From Fusobacteriaceae bacterium (GTDB taxonomy: Bacteria > Fusobacteriota > Fusobacteriia > Fusobacteriales > Fusobacteriaceae): 64,000 nt of DNA. The DNA lies in assembly GCA_031272775.1 (NCBI GenBank), contig JAISTB010000009.1:62001-126000 (forward strand), written 5' to 3'. The notes under the pieces were generated by a model. The model was not told the DNA's origin and made no database searches. It saw only the letters and a program-made list of their open reading frames with translations. The stretch's first letter is position 1. Every line of letters begins with the position of its first letter. Made by a program: the position numbers and the translations under genes. Shown piece after piece: positions 40,523 through 53,553 of the stretch.

Positions 40523-42346
40523 TCAGAGCAGCTGGTTCAGTTTTTTCACAAATTCCGCCGGATTTTCCAGGGGAAATCCTTCCATCAGCAGCGATTCCGT
40601 ATAGAGGACATCCACAAGGTCGACGAAGGCGGGCTTGCCCTCTTCCTGTTTCAATCTCGAGAAAAGCGGATGCTCCGGATTGATCGCGAGAATTTTTTCG
40701 GCCTTGACGCCTTGATTTCCGGGCATGGACGAGAGGACCCGCTCCATTTCCAGCGAAATCTCCCCCTTGGCCAAAAGCGACGCGGCGGCTGATTTTCCGA
40801 TATCGGCCGACAGTCTGACTTCCGCGACTTTTTCCCCCAAAGCTTCCTTGACTTTCTCCAGAATACTCTTGTTGTCTTCGGAGAGCTTCTTGATCTCCTC
40901 TTCCTTTTCCTTGCTTTCGTCGAGTTTGAAATCGGAATCGTTGATGGATTTAAACTGTTTTCCCGCGAATTCCCTGAGCGTTTTCAGGGAAAATTCGTCG
41001 ATTTTATCGGTCAAATAGAGAATTTCAATGTTCTTTTCCTTGAGGGCCTCGATTTTCGGCAGCGATTTGATGGAGGCAAGGTCGTCGCCGGTGGCGTAGA
41101 GGATTTCCTTCCGTTCGCCCATGCGGTCCACATATTCTTGCAGCGTGCAGTAGCTGTCGTCAAGAGAGGTCCGGAAAATCAGGAGATTTTGCAGCTTGTC
41201 GCGATTGAGGCCAAACATGTCCTGAATCCCGAATTTGATGTTCCGGCCGAATTCTTCCCAGAATTCCACATATTTTGGCTTGTCTTCTTTGAGCAATTTT
41301 TCAAATTCACCGATGATCTTCTTTTCGAGGCTCTTGGAAATGTCGGCGAGCTCTTTGTCCTGCTGCAAAATTTCCCGGGAAATGTTCAGGGACAGCGTGT
41401 CGCAATCGACGAGCCCCCTGAGGAAGCTGAAGTATTCGGGAACCAGCTCGTCGCATTTGTCCATGATAAAGATATTTTTCGTATAGAGTTGCAAGCCCCG
41501 CTTATAGTCTTTCGTGTAAAAATCCATCGGCGCCTTTTTCGGAACGAACAAAAGGGCCGTATATTCCACGGTGCCCTGCACTTTTATGGGGAAGCGCAGC
41601 AGCGGGTCCGTCCAGTCATGGAACGCCGACTTGTAAAATTCGTTGTAGTCCTCGTCCTTCAGCTCATTTTTGTCCTTTTTCCAGATGGGCTTTGTAGAAT
41701 TGATCACTTCGTCTTTGAAATAAATCGGATAGCGGATGTAATCGGAGTATTTCTTGACGATTTCCTTGATTTTCCATTCTTCCAGATATTTGTCGTATTC
41801 CTCGCCGGTCTTGATCGTGAGGACGATGGTCGTCCCCCGCTTATCCAGATCGATTTCCTCCAGCTCGTAGGAACCGTCTCCCTTGGATTCCCAGCGCACG
41901 CCCTTTTCCGCGTGGGGAGATTTTGTCGTGAACATGATGTCCGCGGCCACCATAAAGCCCGAATAAAAGCCCACGCCGAACTGTCCGATGATGTCTACGG
42001 CGTCATTGCCGGCCTTGTCGGCAAGGGAAGCTTTGAAAGCCTTGGATCCTGATTTGGCGATCGTGCCGATATTTTCCTGGACCTCTTCGTAAGTCATGCC
42101 GACGCCGTTGTCAGCGATGGTCAGCTGCCGCTTGTCCTTGTCGACAGCAAGCGTAATCTTGAATGTCGTGTCGTCTCCCAACAGGGCGCTGTCTGTCAGT
42201 GATTGGAATTTCAGCTTGTCAATGGCGTCGCTGCCGTTTGAGATCAGCTCCCTCAGGAAAATGTCCCGGTTCGTGTAAATGGAATGGACCATCAGGTCCA
42301 GCAGTTCTTTGGCTTCGGCCTGAAAGGCCATGGTTTCTTTTCGCAT
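40523..42346 (-). CDS. htpG: Molecular chaperone HtpG (Hsp90)
   Basis: A 607-residue Hsp90 homologue with the N-terminal GHKL ATPase domain (LISNGSDAIDKLKF, IADNGVGMTYEE, IGQFGVGFYSGFMVA). The middle domain contains LNISREILQQDKEL and the C-terminal dimerisation part follows. The ATG at 42346 sits 4 bases after AGGAGG. Upstream are a good promoter and a CIRCE-like element, so control by the HrcA heat-shock repressor is likely. Confidence 0.94.
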   Translation of the reverse strand: MRKETMAFQAEAKELLDLMVHSIYTNRDIFLRELISNGSDAIDKLKFQSLTDSALLGDDTTFKITLAVDKDKRQLTIADNGVGMTYEEVQENIGTIAKSGSKAFKASLADKAGNDAVDIIGQFGVGFYSGFMVAADIMFTTKSPHAEKGVRWESKGDGSYELEEIDLDKRGTTIVLTIKTGEEYDKYLEEWKIKEIVKKYSDYIRYPIYFKDEVINSTKPIWKKDKNELKDEDYNEFYKSAFHDWTDPLLRFPIKVQGTVEYTALLFVPKKAPMDFYTKDYKRGLQLYTKNIFIMDKCDELVPEYFSFLRGLVDCDTLSLNISREILQQDKELADISKSLEKKIIGEFEKLLKEDKPKYVEFWEEFGRNIKFGIQDMFGLNRDKLQNLLIFRTSLDDSYCTLQEYVDRMGERKEILYATGDDLASIKSLPKIEALKEKNIEILYLTDKIDEFSLKTLREFAGKQFKSINDSDFKLDESKEKEEEIKKLSEDNKSILEKVKEALGEKVAEVRLSADIGKSAAASLLAKGEISLEMERVLSSMPGNQGVKAEKILAINPEHPLFSRLKQEEGKPAFVDLVDVLYTESLLMEGFPLENPAEFVKKLNQLL

Positions 42347-42388
42347 AATTCCTCCTGTTTCTCTATATTCTTCTGATTTCTAACTGTT

Positions 42389-42415
42389 TTAGCACTCTAT
42401 GCGAATAGTGGCTAA
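42389..42415. promoter_or_regulatory. CIRCE-like element (HrcA operator) upstream of htpG
   Basis: In the htpG direction one arm is TTAGCCACT and the other a perfect GAGTGCTAA, about 9 bases apart; the CIRCE consensus is TTAGCACTC-N9-GAGTGCTAA. It lies at the predicted transcription start, the usual place for HrcA repression. One inserted C shifts the first arm, so binding may be weaker. Confidence 0.65.
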
Positions 42416-42419
42416 TAAT

Positions 42420-42448
42420 CTTATAACATAATTTCTTTGCCTTGTCAA
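42420..42448 (-). promoter_or_regulatory. Predicted sigma-70 promoter for htpG
   Basis: Minus strand: TTGACA at 42443-42448 and TATAAG at 42420-42425, 17 bases apart, immediately upstream of the CIRCE-like element. Confidence 0.72.
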
Positions 42449-42477
42449 TGGATTTTTTCTGAATTTTATGATATAAT
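42449..42477 (+). promoter_or_regulatory. Possible promoter for trkA-trkH
   Basis: TATAAT at 42472-42477 is a perfect -10 box; TGGATT at 42449-42454 is a weak -35 at 17 bases. It lies back to back with the htpG promoter. Confidence 0.4.
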
Positions 42478-42530
42478 AGACCCAAGTTCCATTTATACCA
42501 AAACCAACACCGCTTGGAGAGAGGTCGCCT

Positions 42531-43892
42531 ATGAAAATCATCATTTCGGGTTCGGGGAAAGTCGGCGAATTTTTGTGCAAAGAGCTGTCCACGGAAGGAA
42601 ACGACATCACCCTGATCGAAAAGGATCCCAAAGTACTGGAAAAAGTACTTTCCATGGCCGATATCCGCGGGATCGTCGGAAACGGCGCCGATCCGGATAT
42701 CCTCGCGGAGGCCGAAGTGGCCGATACCGACATCTATATGGGCGTCACCCACTCCGACGAGATCAATCTGATCTCCTGCGTCATCGCGAAAAAAATGGGG
42801 GCCCGGCATACGATCGCCCGCGTCCGGAATCCAGAATATACCTCCCAGATGAACTTTATGCGGGAGATTTTGTCCATAGAAAAAATCATTGTGCCCGAGC
42901 ACGAAGCGGCGCTTTTTATCGTAAAAAATCTCGAATTCCCCAACGCCCTGAGCGTGGAGAGCTTCGCCGACGGCCAGGTCAGCCTGGTCAAGTACCAGGT
43001 CCCCGCCGATACCTATCTCGATCATCTGAAGCTCTCGGATTTCAAGGCCAATTATTTTCCCCATATCCTCGTCTGTATCGTGGAAAGGGGCGAAAGCGTC
43101 TATATCCCCACGGGAAATTTCATCCTCGCGGCCGGCGATCTGATCTATGTGACCGGCTCGCGGAACGACGTCACCGAGTTCTACAAGTCCCTCAGCGACA
43201 AAAAAGTCGAGCCCGTCAAGACGATTTTTATCAATGGCGGCGGCGGACTGACCCATTATCTTGTGGAACGCCTGCTGGCGCGACGTTTCCGGATCAAGAT
43301 CCTCGAAAACGATTTTCATACGGCCAAAACGCTCTCCAACGCCTACGGCGACGCCATCGAGGTCATCCTCGGCAGCGGCTCCGACAAAAACCTTCTGGAC
43401 GCGGAGAGTTTTGAAAAGCATGACGCCTGCATCTGTCTCGCCGATGACGACGACGAGAACGTCATTTTGTCCATGTACGCCAATAAGCTGGGCATCAGGA
43501 AAATCATTACGAAAGTCGACGAAACGTCTCTTTTGGGGATTTTGGGCCTCTCGGGCTTCCAGTCCATCGTGACGCCGAAAAAGATCATCGCCGACACCAT
43601 CGTCAAGATCGCCCGCTCCATGATCGGCGCCCAGGGCGGCAACATCGAGACGCTGTACCGGCTTTCGGAAAACCGCGTCGAAGCCATCGAGTTCAAGCTC
43701 AACGAGACGAGTAGCGTCGTCGGCGTCCCGCTGCGGGATCTGCGGCTCAAGGAAAATCTCCTGATCGCCTATATCGTCCGGAACGGGGAGATCCTCTTCC
43801 CCGACGGCAACACGGCCATGCGACCCGACGACAGGGTTATCGTCATTACGACGCAGAAATTTCTCGACGATATCGATAAAATTTTGGAATAG
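42531..43892 (+). CDS. trkA: Trk potassium uptake protein TrkA
   Basis: Cytoplasmic regulatory subunit of the Trk K+ uptake system, 453 residues: two RCK/KTN NAD-binding domains (IIISGSGKVGEFLCKEL at 1-20, and a second starting near residue 232 with FINGGGGLTHYLVERLL), each followed by a TrkA-C domain. GTHSDEINLISC-like and CLADDDDENVILSMYA segments are family typical. It precedes trkH by 34 bases. Confidence 0.92.
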   Translation: MKIIISGSGKVGEFLCKELSTEGNDITLIEKDPKVLEKVLSMADIRGIVGNGADPDILAEAEVADTDIYMGVTHSDEINLISCVIAKKMGARHTIARVRNPEYTSQMNFMREILSIEKIIVPEHEAALFIVKNLEFPNALSVESFADGQVSLVKYQVPADTYLDHLKLSDFKANYFPHILVCIVERGESVYIPTGNFILAAGDLIYVTGSRNDVTEFYKSLSDKKVEPVKTIFINGGGGLTHYLVERLLARRFRIKILENDFHTAKTLSNAYGDAIEVILGSGSDKNLLDAESFEKHDACICLADDDDENVILSMYANKLGIRKIITKVDETSLLGILGLSGFQSIVTPKKIIADTIVKIARSMIGAQGGNIETLYRLSENRVEAIEFKLNETSSVVGVPLRDLRLKENLLIAYIVRNGEILFPDGNTAMRPDDRVIVITTQKFLDDIDKILE

Positions 43893-43926
43893 CGATCGTC
43901 CGGTCGCGTAAAAAAGTGGTGAGTCT

Positions 43927-45414
43927 ATGAATTTCGGCATTATTCGGTATGTCATCGCGCGGATTTTGAGGTTGGAGGTCATCTTCATCCTGTTTCCGCT
44001 GGGCGTAAGTTTTATTTACGGCGAGCCCTTCGCGCTCAAACGCGCCTACGGCGTAACGATCCTGCTCTTATTCGGCGCGGCTTTTCTCCTGTCCAGAAAA
44101 GCGCCGGAAAATATGAAGCTTCACTCCAAGGAAAGTTTCGTGATCGTTTCCTTGACCTGGATCCTCATGTCGCTTTTCGCCTGCCTTCCCTTCTATCTGA
44201 GCCGCCATATTCCGTCCTTTGTGGACGCCCTCTTTGAAGTGGTCAGCGGCTTTACCACGACGGGGGCGACGATCCTGACCAACGTCGAAGCCCTGCCCAA
44301 ATCCCTGCTCTTCCTGCGCGGGTTCACGCATTTCGTGGGGGGAATGGGAGTTCTCGTCCTGGCCATGGCCATCCTGTACAAAAATAACGACGAGTCCCTC
44401 TACCTGATGAAGGCCGAAGTACCCGGTCCCACCTTCGGCAAGCTCGTCGCGAAAATGTCTTACAATTCACGTATTTTGTATATCATTTACATTACAATGA
44501 CCTTGATTCTGATCGTGTTGCTCTACGCGGGCGGCATGCCCCTTTTCGACGCCGTCGTTCACGCCTTCGGGACCGCGGGTACCGGCGGTTTTTCCGTTAA
44601 AAACGGCAATATCGGCGCTTACGGCAGCGCCTACCTCGAGTACGTGATCGCCGTGGCCATGCTGATGTTCGGTCTCAATTTCAACCTGTTCTACGCCCTC
44701 CTGTTGAAAAATTTTCGGCAGGTCTACAAAAATGAAGAAATGCATTGGTATTTAAAAATCGCGCTCTGCGCGACGATTCTGATCTGCTTCGACATCTATC
44801 CCCGATACGGCTCAAACCTCGCCAAATGCATCCGGGACACCTTTTTTACGGTCTCGTCGATTATGACGACCACGGGCTACGCCGTCGTTGATTTCGATAC
44901 CTGGCCGGTCTTTTCCAAAGCCGTCCTCTTCGCGCTGATGTTTGTCGGCGGCTGCGCCGGCTCCACCGCGGGGGGGCTCAAGGTCTCGAGGATCATGATC
45001 CTCGTCAAATACATCAAGTCCATGGTTCGCCGGGAAGTGGACCCCAACCGCGTGACGACGGTCCGCGTGGACGGAAAGCCCCTTGAAAAGGAGCTGTTTC
45101 ATCGGGTGACCGGCTACCTGGCGCTCATGGTCTTTCTCTTCATGCTGTTCATCCTCTTTATCGCCAAGGACACGCCCGATTTTCAGTCGGCCTTCGGCGC
45201 CGTGGCCAATACCATCAACAATGTGGGTCTCGGTTTCGGCAAAGTGGGACCTTCGCTGAACAACGCCTTCTTTTCCGCCCACAACAAGCTGATTCTGATT
45301 CTTTGCATGCTTTTCGGGCGTCTGGAAATCTTCCCGATGTTGATTCTCTTTTCTCCGAGCTTTTACAAGGACATGTTTTTCAAGGTCAAGATCAAAGGCA
45401 TGGACGAGTATTAA
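43927..45414 (+). CDS. trkH: Trk potassium uptake protein TrkH
   Basis: Membrane channel subunit of the Trk system, 495 residues, with four repeated M-P-M units. Selectivity loops: VSGFTTTGATIL, FGTAGTGGFSVKN, SSIMTTTGYAVVD and AVANTINNVGLGFG. It works with TrkA. Its last 4 bases overlap the convergent deacetylase gene. Confidence 0.92.
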   Translation: MNFGIIRYVIARILRLEVIFILFPLGVSFIYGEPFALKRAYGVTILLLFGAAFLLSRKAPENMKLHSKESFVIVSLTWILMSLFACLPFYLSRHIPSFVDALFEVVSGFTTTGATILTNVEALPKSLLFLRGFTHFVGGMGVLVLAMAILYKNNDESLYLMKAEVPGPTFGKLVAKMSYNSRILYIIYITMTLILIVLLYAGGMPLFDAVVHAFGTAGTGGFSVKNGNIGAYGSAYLEYVIAVAMLMFGLNFNLFYALLLKNFRQVYKNEEMHWYLKIALCATILICFDIYPRYGSNLAKCIRDTFFTVSSIMTTTGYAVVDFDTWPVFSKAVLFALMFVGGCAGSTAGGLKVSRIMILVKYIKSMVRREVDPNRVTTVRVDGKPLEKELFHRVTGYLALMVFLFMLFILFIAKDTPDFQSAFGAVANTINNVGLGFGKVGPSLNNAFFSAHNKLILILCMLFGRLEIFPMLILFSPSFYKDMFFKVKIKGMDEY

Positions 45415-46361
45415 GACAGCAGGCCGTATATCTTCCCGAGGGCCAGATTCCGGCACAAAAAGAGATTCAGAGCGAATTTTTCCCTGGTAAATTTGCGCAA
45501 TTCCACCCGCCGGATGCAATCGGGATCCGGCTTTCTGCTGTTCGTCCCTTTTTTTGTGCTGACAAAGGCCCGGACGCCCATTTTTTTCAGCAGTTCCCGG
45601 GCGAATTTGCCGCCGTGTCCCCAGGGCCAGCAAAAAATGTCCGCTTTTTTGCCGAGATGTTTTTCGATTTCCGCCTGATTTTCCCTGAGATCCGCCGTAA
45701 TCCGCTCCGTCCATTCCGCTTCGCTGACCGCGTGAAAATACGTCTTTCCGTGAATATCGACCCAGCGCTGCGCCGAACGCAAAGCCTCTTCTTTACTTTT
45801 CCCCGCCGATTCATTCGCGAAAAAAGCCCCGAAGCGTTCGTAAAAAACCGGATCCACCGTAAATCCCGCCGCCGAATAGGCGCCGCGCTCGGGAAAGAGC
45901 GGCCTGTCCCCGTCGAGTTCCTTGATCCGGTCAGACACGATGACGCTGCCGTGCCGATGGGAATGGAGTTCGAAGGAAAAACGCCCGCTGGCATCCATTT
46001 CCTGAATTTGCGCCCAGTCCAGATAGCGGGGATCCCTGCCCGCAAAGGCCGTGTTCAGAAAGACCGTGGCCCTCATGTTGTATTTTTCGAGCAGCGGAAA
46101 AACGCTCCGGTAATAGCCTGCGTAGCCGTCATCAAGCGTGATCAGGACAGGCTTTCGCCTGATCCGCCCGTCCAGGAGATCGGAAACGAAAACCGTCTCC
46201 AGATCGTTTTGCCGGATCAGTCGCAGATGCTCCTCAAAGAGCGCCGGCGTCACGGGCTCGTCTTCGGCGATCTCGTGATAGAGAAAAGCCGGAACCCCTT
46301 TGCCCCGGAAGGCCAACACGGTCGCCGCCGCCATGAAGCCCAGACCCAGCATCGGTCCCAT
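45411..46361 (-). CDS. Polysaccharide deacetylase family protein (NodB domain)
   Basis: A 316-residue protein with an N-terminal hydrophobic anchor (GPMLGLGFMAAATVLA) and a NodB-homology domain: AFLYHEI, the metal-binding LITLDDGYAGYY and the SFELHSHRHG zinc motif (H-x3-H). It probably removes acetyl groups from a cell-envelope polysaccharide; the substrate is not predictable. Its ATG lies one base after the tgt stop, so translation is coupled and it ends the long 58.8-45.4 kb run. Confidence 0.82.
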   Translation of the reverse strand: MGPMLGLGFMAAATVLAFRGKGVPAFLYHEIAEDEPVTPALFEEHLRLIRQNDLETVFVSDLLDGRIRRKPVLITLDDGYAGYYRSVFPLLEKYNMRATVFLNTAFAGRDPRYLDWAQIQEMDASGRFSFELHSHRHGSVIVSDRIKELDGDRPLFPERGAYSAAGFTVDPVFYERFGAFFANESAGKSKEEALRSAQRWVDIHGKTYFHAVSEAEWTERITADLRENQAEIEKHLGKKADIFCWPWGHGGKFARELLKKMGVRAFVSTKKGTNSRKPDPDCIRRVELRKFTREKFALNLFLCRNLALGKIYGLLS

Positions 46362-46362
46362 A

Positions 46363-49720
<3,358 letters not shown>

Positions 49721-49757
49721 ATTCCCCGCCCGCTTTCCCTGAAGTTTATTTTTGTCT

Positions 49758-50342
49758 TTATTTCAGCAACGCGCCGATTTCCGCATAGTCGGCCGTATTT
49801 TTCGCGCTCTCCGGAATAAGCCGGTAGCTGTCCCCCGCCTTTTCGCGCTCGCCGGTCTCCAAATAGAGCCGCGTCAACAGCATGTAACGAAGACCGTCGT
49901 CTCCGCCGTCGTCCGCTTCCCTCAGGAGCTTTTCAATGGCTTCCCGGGGGCCGTTGGGGATCTGCCGGATCTGCTCCATGGCCCGCTTGCCGTCGCCTTT
50001 GCGGTAATAGAGATAGGCGAGGTTTTCCCGGACATTTCTGTCCCGTTTGTCCAGTTTTTCCGCTTTTTGAAAAAATTCCAGCGCTTTGTCGTAATCGCCG
50101 GATTCTCCGTACAAGAGCCCGATCTCCTTGACGAGAACGGGGTTTCTCGGCGTCTTTTCGTACGCGCGCAAATAGACGTCCAGCGCTTCCCGTTTTTGGC
50201 CCTTCTGGTACAAATTCATGCCGCGGATAAACGTATATTCTCCGCTGTCCAGGTCTTTGGAGCGGTTTCCCCCCGTATGGGCGCAGGCGGTCAATAAAAT
50301 CGCCATTCCGCACAAAATCGCTTTTCTCCCCCTCACGTTCAC
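49758..50342 (-). CDS. TPR-repeat lipoprotein
   Basis: A 194-residue protein with a lipoprotein signal (KAILCGMAILLTAC, the lipobox cysteine near residue 20), so it is likely membrane-anchored. About three to four tetratricopeptide repeats follow (for example PVLVKEIGLLYGESGDYDKAL and NVRENLAYLYYRKGDGKRAM), suited to protein-protein contacts. The start is GTG, overlapping the corC stop by 4 bases (GTGA). The partner is unknown. The position upstream of rel in the same unit is noted without functional meaning. Confidence 0.78.
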   Translation of the reverse strand: MNVRGRKAILCGMAILLTACAHTGGNRSKDLDSGEYTFIRGMNLYQKGQKREALDVYLRAYEKTPRNPVLVKEIGLLYGESGDYDKALEFFQKAEKLDKRDRNVRENLAYLYYRKGDGKRAMEQIRQIPNGPREAIEKLLREADDGGDDGLRYMLLTRLYLETGEREKAGDSYRLIPESAKNTADYAEIGALLK

Positions 50343-51673
50343 GCCTCCGTTTCTTCCTGTTTCTTTTCTTCGCTTTCCTTTTCTCCCGTTTCCGGGGAAA
50401 TTTTTTCCAGCATCACCCGGGACACACGCATCTTGTCGAGACTGATGACCTTGATCCGAGCCCCGTCGATAGCGATCTCGTCGCCGACGCTGGCCACCTT
50501 TCCCAATTCCGCCAGGATCAGCCCCCCGAGACTCTCATAGTTGTCGGATTCGGGCAGTGACAGATCCAGTTCCTCATTGAGGGACTCAATATCGATCATG
50601 GCGTCCACGCGCCATTGATTTTCCCCCATCTTCTCGATGGCTTCCTCTTCTTCCGTATCGTATTCGTCCCGGATCTCGCCGACGATTTCCTCCAGCAGGT
50701 CCTCGATCGTGACGATCCCCACAATGCCGCCGTATTCATCGACAACCATGGCGATATGCACATGCTGCTGCCGGAATTCTTTGAGGATCTCGATGATGGA
50801 CTTGGTCTCGGGAATAAAGTAGGCCGGCCGGATGTAATTTTTCACGGGATCCGAAGTTTTCCCCTCCTTGACGGACTTCATGATGTCCTTGACATAGAGC
50901 ACGCCGACGACGTCGTCGATGGTGTCTTCATAGACGGGCATCCGGGAAAATCCGTTCTCGAGAATGTCCCCCCAGATTTCGTCGACGGTCTTGCTGGCCT
51001 CGAAGGCCAGAACCGACGTCCGGGGCGTCATGACTTCCTTGGCTGTGATCTCGCCGAAACCCACGATGGAGTGGATCATCTCCTTTTCCTCTTCCTCGAT
51101 GACGCCCTCTTCCTCGCCCACATTGACAAAGGAAATGATGTCCTCCTCGGTCATCAGCATGGACGAGTCCTTGAGCTCAAGGCCGCACAGACGGCCCAGC
51201 ATCTTCGAGATAAACATGAAAACGGCCACAACGGGTTTAAATATTATACTGAATACATATACAATTCCGATCACGTGTTTCGCTATGCTGAGCGTGTAGT
51301 TCTTCGCGATGATTTTGGGCGTAATTTCCCCGAAAATGAGGATCACGGCGGTCATGGCCAGCGTGGAGATCACGATGGAGCGCCCGGAACTGACGCCGAA
51401 GACGCTGGCGGTCAGGACGGTCGCGATGGAAGAGGACAGAATATTCACGATATTGTTCCCGACCAGAATACTCGTGAGCATCTCATTGGGGCTTTTGAGC
51501 CATTTGCGCAGCAAGCGGGCCTCGCGCTCCATGTGCTCGTTCTCGAGCTTTTCCAGATACAGGCTCCGGAAGGAGGTCAGAGCGGTTTCTGCGGCCGAAA
51601 AAAAGCCCGACAGGATTACCAGTACGGCCAACACCACGATTAGGATACTACGATACGTGTCCAATGAAAACAT
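50339..51673 (-). CDS. HlyC/CorC-type CNNM-CBS transporter-like protein
   Basis: A 444-residue membrane protein: CNNM/DUF21 domain with about four membrane segments (about 1-190; contains [18 protein letters not shown] and [11 protein letters not shown]), two CBS domains (about 210-330; [30 protein letters not shown]) and a C-terminal CorC/HlyC transporter-associated domain. The family takes part in Mg2+/Co2+ efflux or homeostasis. It lies 26 bases after accB. Confidence 0.88.
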   Translation of the reverse strand: MFSLDTYRSILIVVLAVLVILSGFFSAAETALTSFRSLYLEKLENEHMEREARLLRKWLKSPNEMLTSILVGNNIVNILSSSIATVLTASVFGVSSGRSIVISTLAMTAVILIFGEITPKIIAKNYTLSIAKHVIGIVYVFSIIFKPVVAVFMFISKMLGRLCGLELKDSSMLMTEEDIISFVNVGEEEGVIEEEEKEMIHSIVGFGEITAKEVMTPRTSVLAFEASKTVDEIWGDILENGFSRMPVYEDTIDDVVGVLYVKDIMKSVKEGKTSDPVKNYIRPAYFIPETKSIIEILKEFRQQHVHIAMVVDEYGGIVGIVTIEDLLEEIVGEIRDEYDTEEEEAIEKMGENQWRVDAMIDIESLNEELDLSLPESDNYESLGGLILAELGKVASVGDEIAIDGARIKVISLDKMRVSRVMLEKISPETGEKESEEKKQEETEA

Positions 51674-51699
51674 ACACCTTCCTTGACTAAATCACTGGG

Positions 51700-52149
51700 T
51701 TATTTCACGGCGAAGAGTTGATCGCCCTTGCGGACAATCTGACCGTCTTCGGCCAGAACTTTGACGATCTTGCAATTCTTCGGCGCTTTGACTTCGTTCA
51801 TGAGCTTCATGGCCTCAAGTATGCAAAGGGCCGCGCCGGCCAACACCTCGTCCCCTTCGCGGACAAAGGGCTCGCCGCCCGGGGCGGGGGAGCGGTAAAA
51901 GGTCCCCACCATGGGCGCGTCGATGGTTTCAAAGGCGCTCTCTTTCTTTTTCTCCGCGGCCTCTGCCGGCGTTCTGTCGGCCCGCGCCGGCTGATCAGGC
52001 GCGCCGTATTTCACCGCTTCCGCCGGAACACCCGGTTTTTCCTTTTTCATGACGACCCTGACGCCGCCCGTTTCCACGGCCACTTCGCTGAGTCCGTATT
52101 TTTCTATATTTTCCGCTAAATTACGGATGCTTTCCAAATCCAGTTTCAT
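51700..52149 (-). CDS. accB: Acetyl-CoA carboxylase biotin carboxyl carrier protein
   Basis: A 149-residue AccB: an N-terminal dimerisation region (KLDLESIRNLAENIEKYGLS), a charged Ala/Pro-rich linker, and a C-terminal biotinyl domain with APMVGTFYRSPAPGGEPFV and the biotin site CILEAMKLMNEV. The thumb-like insertion typical of AccB is present, separating it from GcdC. accC and the carboxyltransferase genes are not adjacent. The ATG at 52149 follows GAGG. Confidence 0.9.
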   Translation of the reverse strand: MKLDLESIRNLAENIEKYGLSEVAVETGGVRVVMKKEKPGVPAEAVKYGAPDQPARADRTPAEAAEKKKESAFETIDAPMVGTFYRSPAPGGEPFVREGDEVLAGAALCILEAMKLMNEVKAPKNCKIVKVLAEDGQIVRKGDQLFAVK

Positions 52150-52169
52150 GCGCTTCCTCTCTGTTTCTC

Positions 52170-52619
52170 TCAATCGCTGCCTACGATACGCAGGTTCTTC
52201 ACGCCCTCAAGCTCGGAGATCTTCTCAAGGACTCCCTCGATCTTGCGCAGAACGTTTTCGCTGGTCTGCACGGAAATCGTCGCCGTGGCCGTCCCGTCGA
52301 TCGGAATATTCTGAATGATCGTCAGGATATTCATGCTCTCCCGGGCCAGCAGTTCCAGCACCTTTGAGAGTACGCCGGGCTTGTCGTACAGCGTCACGTA
52401 GATGCTGAAGACCTTGTCTTTCCCCCCTTCAAAGAAGGGTTTGATATACTCTTTGTACTTGTAGTAAGTACTCCGGCTGATGCCGATTTTCTTGATCGCG
52501 TCATATTTGGTCATCTTGCTGTTTTCCACAAGATCATTGACTTTGATGACGCTCTTGATGGAATTGGGTAAAATGCGCTTGTCTACGATGTAGTACTCCC
52601 GTTTCTCCGCTTTTTTCAT
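52170..52619 (-). CDS. pheB: ACT domain protein, UPF0735/PheB family
   Basis: A 149-residue protein: N-terminal YYIVDKRILPNSIKSVIKV, a helix-turn-helix-like segment ISRSTYYKYKEYIKPFF, and a C-terminal ACT domain (SIYVTLYDKPGVLSKVLELL). The family is called PheB from an old Bacillus phenylalanine phenotype, but its true role is unsettled; amino-acid-sensing regulation is likely. The ATG at 52619 follows GGAGGAGG. Confidence 0.83.
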   Translation of the reverse strand: MKKAEKREYYIVDKRILPNSIKSVIKVNDLVENSKMTKYDAIKKIGISRSTYYKYKEYIKPFFEGGKDKVFSIYVTLYDKPGVLSKVLELLARESMNILTIIQNIPIDGTATATISVQTSENVLRKIEGVLEKISELEGVKNLRIVGSD

Positions 52620-52665
52620 CTCTTTTCCTCCTCCTGAGAAATCGTTCCCGGGCTTTTCCCGGCCG

Positions 52666-53532
52666 CTAATCAATTGATTTTCCGGTTTTTTTATTCATTT
52701 TGAACGCGCTCAGCGTGTTTTTCAAGAGCATGGCCACCGTCATGGGGCCCACGCCCCCCGGTACCGGCGTAATGGCCGCCGTCTTCGGCGCCACTTCCGC
52801 GAAATCCACGTCGCCGCACAGCCCGTCGGGTTCCCGGTTCATGCCGACGTCAATGACGACCGCGCCTTCCTTGACCATGGGGCCCTTGATGTATTTGGCC
52901 TTCCCCATGGCCGCGATCAGAATATCCGCTTGGGCCGTGACGCTGCCGAGGTCCTTCGTATGGCTGTTGCAAACAGTGACCGTGGCGCTTTCGGTAATCA
53001 AAAGGCCCGCCATGGGCTTTCCGACAATATTGCTCCGGCCCACGATGACCGCTTTTTTTCCCGCGATCGGAATGTCATAGCGTTTCAAGAGCTCCAGTAT
53101 TCCGGCCGGCGTGCAGGACTTCAGCGAATTTTTGTCGCCCAGGAACAAAAGCCCCAAACTCTCGGGCTTGAACCCGTCGACGTCCTTGGCGAGCGCGATG
53201 GCGTCGATGACCTTTTTTTCATCGATATGCGACGGCAGCGGCAATTGCACGAGGATGCCGTCAATGTCCTCCCGGGCGTTATAGGCCGCGATCCGCTCCA
53301 ACAGCTTTTCTTCGGAAACGTCCGCCGGAAGCGCCTCGTTTACGCCGTAAATTCCCACTTCCTCACAGCTTTTGACCTTGGCCCCCACGTAAATCTTTGA
53401 GGCGGGATTTTCCCCCACAATGAGGATGGCCAGTCCCGGAACCCTGCCGGTTTTCACCTTGAGCGCCGCCACTTCGTTTTTGACCTCGAGCCGGATGTCC
53501 GCGGCGGTCTTTTTTCCGTCCAATATTCGCAT
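52666..53532 (-). CDS. folD: Bifunctional methylene-THF dehydrogenase / methenyl-THF cyclohydrolase
   Basis: A 288-residue FolD of one-carbon metabolism. Motifs: the folate-site lysine region KIYVGAKVKSCEEVGI, GILVQLPLPSHIDEKKVI, the NADP loop VIVGRSNIVGKPMAGLL and PVPGGVGPMTVAMLL. It lies next to fmt, which uses a folate product of the same pathway. Confidence 0.94.
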   Translation of the reverse strand: MRILDGKKTAADIRLEVKNEVAALKVKTGRVPGLAILIVGENPASKIYVGAKVKSCEEVGIYGVNEALPADVSEEKLLERIAAYNAREDIDGILVQLPLPSHIDEKKVIDAIALAKDVDGFKPESLGLLFLGDKNSLKSCTPAGILELLKRYDIPIAGKKAVIVGRSNIVGKPMAGLLITESATVTVCNSHTKDLGSVTAQADILIAAMGKAKYIKGPMVKEGAVVIDVGMNREPDGLCGDVDFAEVAPKTAAITPVPGGVGPMTVAMLLKNTLSAFKMNKKTGKSID

Positions 53533-53553
53533 AAAAACTCCTTTTTCTGTTCT

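Noticed and set aside
42363-43988. A 541-codon minus-strand frame opposite trkA
   Set aside because: trkA is a clear two-domain RCK protein. The antisense product shows no family features and runs through the htpG promoter.
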